Assembly: GCA_019420545.1 (NCBI GenBank)
Contig: JAHZGZ010000202.1
Span: 1-9,575 of the forward strand
Direction: 5' to 3'
From: Bacteroidales bacterium
Lineage (GTDB): Bacteria; Bacteroidota; Bacteroidia; Bacteroidales; Muribaculaceae
Length of the DNA: 9,575 bases
Within the stretch, counting starts at the first letter, position 1; each line of letters starts with the position of its first letter. The notes beneath the pieces were generated by a model. That model searched no databases. It saw nothing but the letters and a program-made list of their open reading frames with translations, and had not been told where the DNA came from. Positions 5,360 to 9,575 of the stretch are shown here, one piece after another. Position numbers and translations under genes: made by a program.

Positions 5360-5398
5360 GGAAAAGCGCCGGACCGGAAGGAACCGGCGCGGCGCTTT
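5360..5398 (-). terminator. terminator of the outer-membrane protein gene
   Basis: An 8-bp outer stem (5363-5370 AAAGCGCC with 5391-5398 GGCGCTTT) encloses an inner CCGG/CCGG pairing (5374-5377 with 5384-5387); an alternative stem GCGCCGG/CCGGCGC also forms. On the minus strand the hairpin ends GGCGCTTTTCC, giving a short U run. It begins 30 bp after the stop codon at 5428. Confidence 0.8.
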
Positions 5399-5427
5399 GA
5401 TGGGGTTGGTTGTAGGAGTGGAGGGAA

Positions 5428-6126
5428 TCAGAACTTCCAGCCGAGGCGGAGTGCGGGCTTGATGAATGTGCCGAGGTTGAAGCCGTTGGCTTTGTTGACT
5501 TTGTCGGACTCTTTCGATTCGCTCCAATTGTTGTGGTCGTCGTAGCCGCCCTTGGTGTAGGTTGCGGGCTTGATGGAGTAGGCGAATTCGAGGCCGAGCT
5601 CGGTGCCTACATAGAGACCTTTATATACGAAGAAGTCGACGCCGGTGAATACGTTGATGCCGAAGCGGGTTTCGGCGCGCTGGCCTTCGAACTCGTTCTG
5701 ATAGGTTGTTTCCTGCTTTTTGTCGTTTACAACTTTTTGCTCGATCTTTTTGGCCCAGCTGTGGGCGAATGCGAGCTCACCGCCGTAGTAGAGGTCGAGG
5801 CGACCGTAGTTGGCGAAATGCTTTTCGAGGCCGAGATTGATCGAGAACATACCGGTAGACCCTTTGCTCCATACGTCCTTGTTGTCTTCGGAGGGTGTTG
5901 TCTTGTTGGTGTTTACTTCGAGACCGAGGCCGAGGCGGATTGCGGTGTCGTCGTTGAAGAAGTAGCGGCCCTGAAGTCCGGAGATTTTAAACATGTCGTA
6001 ATCGTTGCCGAAGGGGTTAACCTGAACTTCGGTTGTGATGTCGCCTTCTGAGAATGAGAAGTCCTGAGCGGCTATAGGCATTGTTGCTACGGCGAGGAGA
6101 GCTGCAGAAAGAATGAGTTTCTTCAT
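5428..6126 (-). CDS. small outer-membrane beta-barrel protein
   Basis: A 232-residue exported protein with a Sec signal peptide (MKKLILSAALLAVATMPIAA, probable cleavage before Gln21 or Asp22). The mature part alternates polar and aromatic/hydrophobic residues in strand-like segments such as AIRLGLGLEVNT, GMFSINLGLEKHF, RLDLYYGGELAFAH, RFGINVFTGVDFFV, LYVGTELGLEFAYS and FIKPALRLGWKF. The C-terminal phenylalanine in a final amphipathic strand is the usual BAM recognition signal. Segment count suggests an 8- to 10-stranded barrel of the porin/OmpW-like 'outer membrane protein beta-barrel' group; function, ligand and exact family are not recognised. Two lysine-rich polar stretches (about 135-150 and 195-215) would be extracellular loops. 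It has its own promoter, a roughly 95-nt leader with a hairpin, and a terminator, so it is a single-gene unit. Confidence 0.8.
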   Translation of the reverse strand: MKKLILSAALLAVATMPIAAQDFSFSEGDITTEVQVNPFGNDYDMFKISGLQGRYFFNDDTAIRLGLGLEVNTNKTTPSEDNKDVWSKGSTGMFSINLGLEKHFANYGRLDLYYGGELAFAHSWAKKIEQKVVNDKKQETTYQNEFEGQRAETRFGINVFTGVDFFVYKGLYVGTELGLEFAYSIKPATYTKGGYDDHNNWSESKESDKVNKANGFNLGTFIKPALRLGWKF

Positions 6127-6201
6127 TTGATTGTTCTGTTTTTAGAAATTAGTAATGTATTGCGTAATATCTTTATAATGTGATGTTTGAGAATGGTTGG
6201 A

Positions 6202-6217
6202 ATGGCGGATACGCCAT
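6202..6217 (-). promoter_or_regulatory. 5' leader hairpin of the outer-membrane protein mRNA
   Basis: A perfect 6-bp stem ATGGCG/CGCCAT closes a TATC tetraloop (minus strand). It lies a few nucleotides from the predicted transcription start and about 75 nt before the ATG. It could stabilise the mRNA 5' end. A small chance fold cannot be excluded. Confidence 0.4.
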
Positions 6218-6226
6218 GATTTCGAC

Positions 6227-6235
6227 ACAAAGATA
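6227..6235 (-). promoter_or_regulatory. -7 box of the outer-membrane protein gene
   Basis: The minus strand reads TATCTTTGT (TAnnTTTG) about 100 nt before the start codon at 6126. The upstream 60 bp are very A/T-rich, as expected for an UP-like region, but no clear -33 TTTG can be named. This predicts a longer leader than for the other genes here. Confidence 0.65.
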
Positions 6236-6302
6236 AGAAAAAATTATATAAAATTAGAATTATTTAGTAATAAATTCTGATTATTGGCGACGAAATGAAT
6301 AT

Positions 6303-6338
6303 AAAAGTGATGCGGGGTTGCCTCACGGCAACCCCGCA
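6303..6338 (-). terminator. probable terminator of the DUF4302/secreted-protein module
   Basis: A perfect 12-bp stem (6311-6322 TGCGGGGTTGCC with 6327-6338) has a 4-base loop. On the minus strand it is followed by TCACTTTTAT, so the U tract starts four bases late and is short. It lies about 120 bp after the stop codon of the 643-residue protein gene and before the promoter of the next gene, which supports a transcription-end role. Confidence 0.65.
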
Positions 6339-6394
6339 CCGGGGAATTCAAAAAATTAGCTGTTATTAATTCAATTCCATGTTTTATCTTTTGG

Positions 6395-6433
6395 AGGGCG
6401 ACGAGCGCTTCTTAATTGGAGCGCCGTCGCTCT
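6395..6433. repeat. long imperfect hairpin in the 3' region of the secreted-protein gene
   Basis: Arms GCGACG-a-GCGCT (6398-6409) and AGCGC-CGTCGC (6420-6430) pair with one bulged base and extend slightly outward. The loop is about 10 bases. No U tract follows on either strand, so it is not a classical terminator. It begins 27 bp past the stop codon at 6460 and would lie in the 3' UTR ahead of the 6303-6338 terminator. Confidence 0.5.
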
Positions 6434-6459
6434 GTCGTATCAGTGTGAGTGGAGGGTGA

Positions 6460-8391
6460 TTACTTCACAACCTTTACAGCCTTAACGGAACCGTCGGCCA
6501 TTGTCATCTTCTTAATGACGATACCGTTGGCCTCGCCTGCGAGCTTGCGGCCCTGGAGATCGAAATATTCGGTGCCAACAGCCTCGCTGTCAGCAACAAC
6601 GTCGCCGATGCCTGACAGTTCATAAGCGGGTAAAGTAATGGTCAGTGATTCTTTGTAGTTGTGGACTTTAATCCAAGAACCGGCAGGTATATTTTCGAGT
6701 GCTTCTACCTGTATAATACGCTGAGAGGTCTTGGATGCAAATTGGTCACCTTGGAACTGAATGTCTTTACCATCCGCGATGACTACATTGATTTTGGATT
6801 TCAAATCGTCAGATGAATATTCTAAGGTTGCTGTCAGCTCTTCTGCTGTCGCGTCTGAGAAAACATATACTGAACCAAGGTTGGTAGAATTATGAGGGAA
6901 TAATGGCATTTCAATCTCAGAAACTCCAACTTCAGGATAATATCCATGAGTCGAATCTACGAAATAGAGTACCGGACAGATATATGGATATTTAAGGCCT
7001 AACTCAAAATTGATTGACGGGTAGAAGGCACGAGCATTGGTATTGCCACTTACAGCCCAGCTAATATCGGAATCTATAGGATATAAAGTGCCATCTTTGA
7101 GATAGATATTAGATACCACACCGCGTTTGAACCATTCGGCTGTGAAATCACCAATAATGTTTTGGTATTCTGCCATCTGAGGGATGAAAGCATCCAAATC
7201 TTCGATATCAGAAATCAAGAGCATATATTCTGCATTCGGTTCAAGCACAATATATTCATTTTCAGTCTTTTCATCGAACATGTCAAAATTAACTGTAGTC
7301 CACGCACGAGTTTCAGCTTCAAGGGTATACAGACCTTCATATACTTGATTGAGTCTTACAGATTCACCGTCAGGTGTAAGCTGATATATGGTGAGTGATA
7401 TATCGTTACCTGCTTCTCCAGCTATTAAAGCAGTAAAAGATATATGGGATAAGATTGCATTTGTCGGACCTGTTGTAAACTGTTGGGCAAGACCGTAGAA
7501 ATCATTAGATGTAACGCCTCCGGCATCCATGTATGTTTTAAGATGGTTGTCGCGAACAGCAGCGACTGAAGTTCCTGAAAAAGCAGCACCAACAGTTTTT
7601 CCTGCACCTACAGTCTCGCTATAGCTTTGTACATCTACAGCCGCGTTGTAATTGTACAGCATCACATTTGTCGCAAAGTTCGAGTACATGCCTGTGGCTA
7701 CCAAGGCATCTATCATCCCTGGGTTAAAACCGCCATACCCACCGATAACGAGTTCAATGTCGACGTCTTCGTCATTAGCTTTATAGGAGGGATAATAGGT
7801 GTTTTCGCCTACAGTAAGTTCGGGAGTCGGGAAAGTGAGATTGATTGTTCTACCTGGCCATAATGCAGCAGTAAGGTCATAGTCGGAGGCTTTCTCTTGA
7901 CTTACTACATACTGGGTATCGTATATCCCCATGTAATATGTCCAGTCCCAGTTCAAATTTTCCGGGAAAGCAAGCCCCGTCTCTGAGTTATATGTATAAG
8001 TATAGTTAGGAAATGTAAGTTCCTTGCCGGCAGGGACCAAAATCTGGTTCTGAGGCATATAGTAATAGATGTCAGAGCCTTGCTGGTTGAAATGAACAAT
8101 GGGATAGAAAGAACCATTCGGTGCGAGATACATCAAATGTTCGTCAGTAGCAGCATCTGTAGCTTCAGCACGGTTCACTTGGGATGCGTTGTTGTACTTT
8201 GCGAGATTTATGGTTGCTTTAGCAACTTTCGATTGCAGTAATTCCCGGGTAGGCTGGGTTACCTTAGTTGCAACAAGCTTCGAATCGTATGCGCGTTCAT
8301 TCGGCATAGTCATGGTTACTTGTTTTGGTGTACTTGCTGAGGCTATTAAGGCAGCACCTGCAGCAAGGGTTAAAAAAGTAAACTTTTTCAT
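6460..8391 (-). CDS. secreted protein with Bacteroidales C-terminal (sorting-like) domain
   Basis: A 643-residue exported protein of unknown function. The start MKKFTFLTLAAGAALIASA is a Sec signal peptide, probable cleavage after Ala19, with no lipobox. The bulk (about 90-590) is rich in Tyr, Asn, Thr and predicted beta structure. A segment about 305-410 (from LAQQFTTGPTNAILSHISF to NEYIVLEPNAEYMLLI) looks like the jelly-roll modules of secreted Bacteroidales proteins. The last 50 residues contain GIGDV, then EYFDLQGRKL and a terminal GIVIKKM..DGSVKAVKVVK, the 'YFDLQGRxV...GIYI' ending common in this order and resembling type IX secretion sorting domains. I see no catalytic motif. ATG 8391 is chosen because the longer open frame (to 8475) would translate a palindrome and lacks a signal peptide at its start. 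No clear promoter lies in the 90-bp gap after the DUF4302-like gene, so the two are probably co-transcribed. Base composition changes near 6640. Confidence 0.75.
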   Translation of the reverse strand: MKKFTFLTLAAGAALIASASTPKQVTMTMPNERAYDSKLVATKVTQPTRELLQSKVAKATINLAKYNNASQVNRAEATDAATDEHLMYLAPNGSFYPIVHFNQQGSDIYYYMPQNQILVPAGKELTFPNYTYTYNSETGLAFPENLNWDWTYYMGIYDTQYVVSQEKASDYDLTAALWPGRTINLTFPTPELTVGENTYYPSYKANDEDVDIELVIGGYGGFNPGMIDALVATGMYSNFATNVMLYNYNAAVDVQSYSETVGAGKTVGAAFSGTSVAAVRDNHLKTYMDAGGVTSNDFYGLAQQFTTGPTNAILSHISFTALIAGEAGNDISLTIYQLTPDGESVRLNQVYEGLYTLEAETRAWTTVNFDMFDEKTENEYIVLEPNAEYMLLISDIEDLDAFIPQMAEYQNIIGDFTAEWFKRGVVSNIYLKDGTLYPIDSDISWAVSGNTNARAFYPSINFELGLKYPYICPVLYFVDSTHGYYPEVGVSEIEMPLFPHNSTNLGSVYVFSDATAEELTATLEYSSDDLKSKINVVIADGKDIQFQGDQFASKTSQRIIQVEALENIPAGSWIKVHNYKESLTITLPAYELSGIGDVVADSEAVGTEYFDLQGRKLAGEANGIVIKKMTMADGSVKAVKVVK

Positions 8392-8440
8392 AAACGCAAT
8401 ATATTGGTTAAAATACTTATTATCTGGTAGTTGATTTGGA

Positions 8441-8476
8441 TATGGTAGATGCTGATTTAAATCAGCATCTACCATA
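8441..8476. repeat. perfect 36-bp palindrome between the two surface-protein genes
   Basis: Bases 8441-8458 (tatggtagatgctgattt) are followed directly by their exact reverse complement (8459-8476), with no spacer or mismatch. It begins five bases after the DUF4302-like stop codon (minus strand). As RNA it would make a stem of about 16 bp with a 4-base loop on either strand. No U tract follows, so it is not a standard terminator; it could protect the upstream mRNA 3' end or bind a dimeric protein. Confidence 0.85.
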
Positions 8477-8481
8477 ATGGA

Positions 8482-9575
8482 TTATCGTAGAGTCACTTTA
8501 AAGTACTCAGAAGAATCGTTGGTATTTGTGAATGTCAGATTCTCAGGTGCCATCGGAGTATTCGTCGTAACTTTCCATGTGGTAGCCGAGATGTGCTGAA
8601 GCAAAGATTTCAAGGACGGCACTCGTCCAATACGATTCAGACCGTTAGTATCGCCGTCGTTACCAGTAAATGACATCTTGATTGTACTATCTTCGCCATA
8701 CGTATAATCACCAAATAATGAACCCAATGACGAGGTGCGATTTACACGCATTGTCACAGCATATCGTCGTGAGGCCCTGTTGTAGTTGAAATACAGAGAC
8801 TGTAGACCCTGATATGTCGATATGCCCTCAAAGTCTGTAATAGTCTGTTCGAGAAGGGTCTTAACAGTTCCGGCTGCCTCTGTAAAATTGATGTTCCAAG
8901 AGAAAGTGGTCATGCCGAATATTTCAGCAAATGAACTGTTTAGGGCGAACTCTACGTCACGGTCTGTACAGCGGAGGGTTCCGTCGTCGTTGAAGATGAA
9001 GTTCTGGATGCCGATGTCGGGGAGGCGGTTTTCGTAGCCGGTGTAAGGCTCGCGGAGACGGATGCCGTCGGGGGTGTAGATGAAGGGGATCTTTACAGTC
9101 TCGAGCAGAGGATCATCGTCGTCGGCAAGGATGTGCATTACGCCTTTGGTGAGGTTTGAGAGGTGGAGCTCATGACCGTCAACAACTATCTTGAGGTCGC
9201 CGAAACGGTTGGAGAAGGTGTTGTTCATCACACGGGCGGTCTTGGCAAAGTACTGGATCCAGTCGACATCGGGATCGAGGCGGCGCATGCGCATCTTGAT
9301 CTTGGTCTTTTTGCCTCGGAGTATGATTTCGTTCTCGCTCCTTGAAAGGACTACAAACTCGTAGTCGCCGTTGTGGCCGTAGCCGGCTTCGTTGACATCA
9401 CCCTCGTTGCCTGCGATGTTTTTCTCGGTGGGGCCGTAAGGGAAGGGAACGTTGTTGGGATTGTACTTAGGTGACGGGAGGTTGTAAGGCTCGGAGAATA
9501 TGTGGAGCACCTTATTGAAGGTGTTGAAAGTGAGCACGGGCCCGTCGTCGGAGATCATCTGATAAAGCGAGGTCT
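8482..9575 (-). CDS. DUF4302-like protein, N-terminal part outside window
   Basis: The C-terminal 363 residues run in from the right edge; the N-terminus, where a lipoprotein signal would be expected, is not visible. The visible start TSLYQMISDDGPVLTFNTFN followed by KVLHIFSEP, then GHNGDYEFVVLSRSENEIIL and RGKKTKIKMRM, matches the pattern I recall for DUF4302 (LsFdtYN, lHxFsdP, GDfEFv, LxGKK). These Bacteroidota lipoproteins are often encoded in SusC/SusD-type uptake loci, sometimes with a putative zinc metallopeptidase; the substrate here is unknown. The part before about 8950 (N-terminal side) is GC-rich, while the last roughly 155 residues are AT-rich, so the gene looks composite. It ends in KVTLR and is followed by the palindrome and the 643-residue secreted protein, probably in one transcript. 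Confidence 0.65.
   Translation of the reverse strand, partial: TSLYQMISDDGPVLTFNTFNKVLHIFSEPYNLPSPKYNPNNVPFPYGPTEKNIAGNEGDVNEAGYGHNGDYEFVVLSRSENEIILRGKKTKIKMRMRRLDPDVDWIQYFAKTARVMNNTFSNRFGDLKIVVDGHELHLSNLTKGVMHILADDDDPLLETVKIPFIYTPDGIRLREPYTGYENRLPDIGIQNFIFNDDGTLRCTDRDVEFALNSSFAEIFGMTTFSWNINFTEAAGTVKTLLEQTITDFEGISTYQGLQSLYFNYNRASRRYAVTMRVNRTSSLGSLFGDYTYGEDSTIKMSFTGNDGDTNGLNRIGRVPSLKSLLQHISATTWKVTTNTPMAPENLTFTNTNDSSEYFKVTLR

Noticed and set aside
5533..6051. Plus-strand open frame of 172 codons opposite the outer-membrane protein gene
   Set aside because: Val/Glu-rich antisense reading; the minus-strand protein has a signal peptide, beta-strand pattern and C-terminal Phe.
8441..8476. The palindrome as an intrinsic terminator of the DUF4302-like gene
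   Set aside because: The minus strand after the stem reads TCCAAATCAA with no U run, and the stem itself is not GC-rich at its base.

Overview
The window looks like chromosomal DNA from a Bacteroidales bacterium. The omega-like and S15 proteins, the TAnnTTTG -7 promoter boxes, the near absence of Shine-Dalgarno sequences, the BamD lipoprotein and the DUF4302-type and C-terminal-domain secreted proteins all fit Bacteroidota. The high-GC housekeeping genes and the dispersed intergenic repeats make a Muribaculaceae-like gut bacterium my best guess (inference, no search done). All seven genes I can support lie on the minus strand, so the window reads from right to left.

Layout by transcription order. 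At the right edge (8482-9575) is the C-terminal 363 residues of a DUF4302-like protein, a family I associate with SusC/SusD nutrient-uptake loci. After a perfect 36-bp palindrome follows a 643-residue secreted protein (6460-8391) with a signal peptide and a C-terminal domain of the Bacteroidales 'YFDLQGRKL' type. These two genes form an accessory surface module. Much of it (about 6640-8950) is distinctly AT-rich compared with both flanks, with the change falling inside both genes. Next comes a small outer-membrane beta-barrel protein (5428-6126), with its own promoter, leader hairpin and terminator.

The middle block is core machinery: bamD (outer-membrane protein assembly lipoprotein), rpoZ-like RNA polymerase omega subunit, and rpsO (ribosomal protein S15). 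bamD and rpoZ are separated by a 9-bp tandem repeat and no promoter is visible between them. rpsO has its own promoter and a structured leader that could be autoregulatory. A CPA2-family cation:proton antiporter fused to a cytoplasmic Usp-like region (1004-3181) is expressed from a dispersed promoter-bearing repeat. At the left edge is rlmN (1-563, truncated), whose -7 box lies only 4 nt before the ATG. It sits behind a strong terminator that has no obvious gene just upstream, so a short RNA may be encoded there.

Intergenic regions hold three kinds of repeat, each present in two copies in this window: a GC-rich hairpin element (899-989 and 3321-3393), a promoter-like 19-mer pair (3195-3287), and a looser AGCTGAAGCTCC element (834-870 and 5291-5341). 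I see no tRNA, rRNA, CRISPR array, transposase or phage gene, and no clearly new defence or biosynthetic system. The most interesting signals are the composition mosaic, the repeats, the palindrome and the candidate RNA elements.
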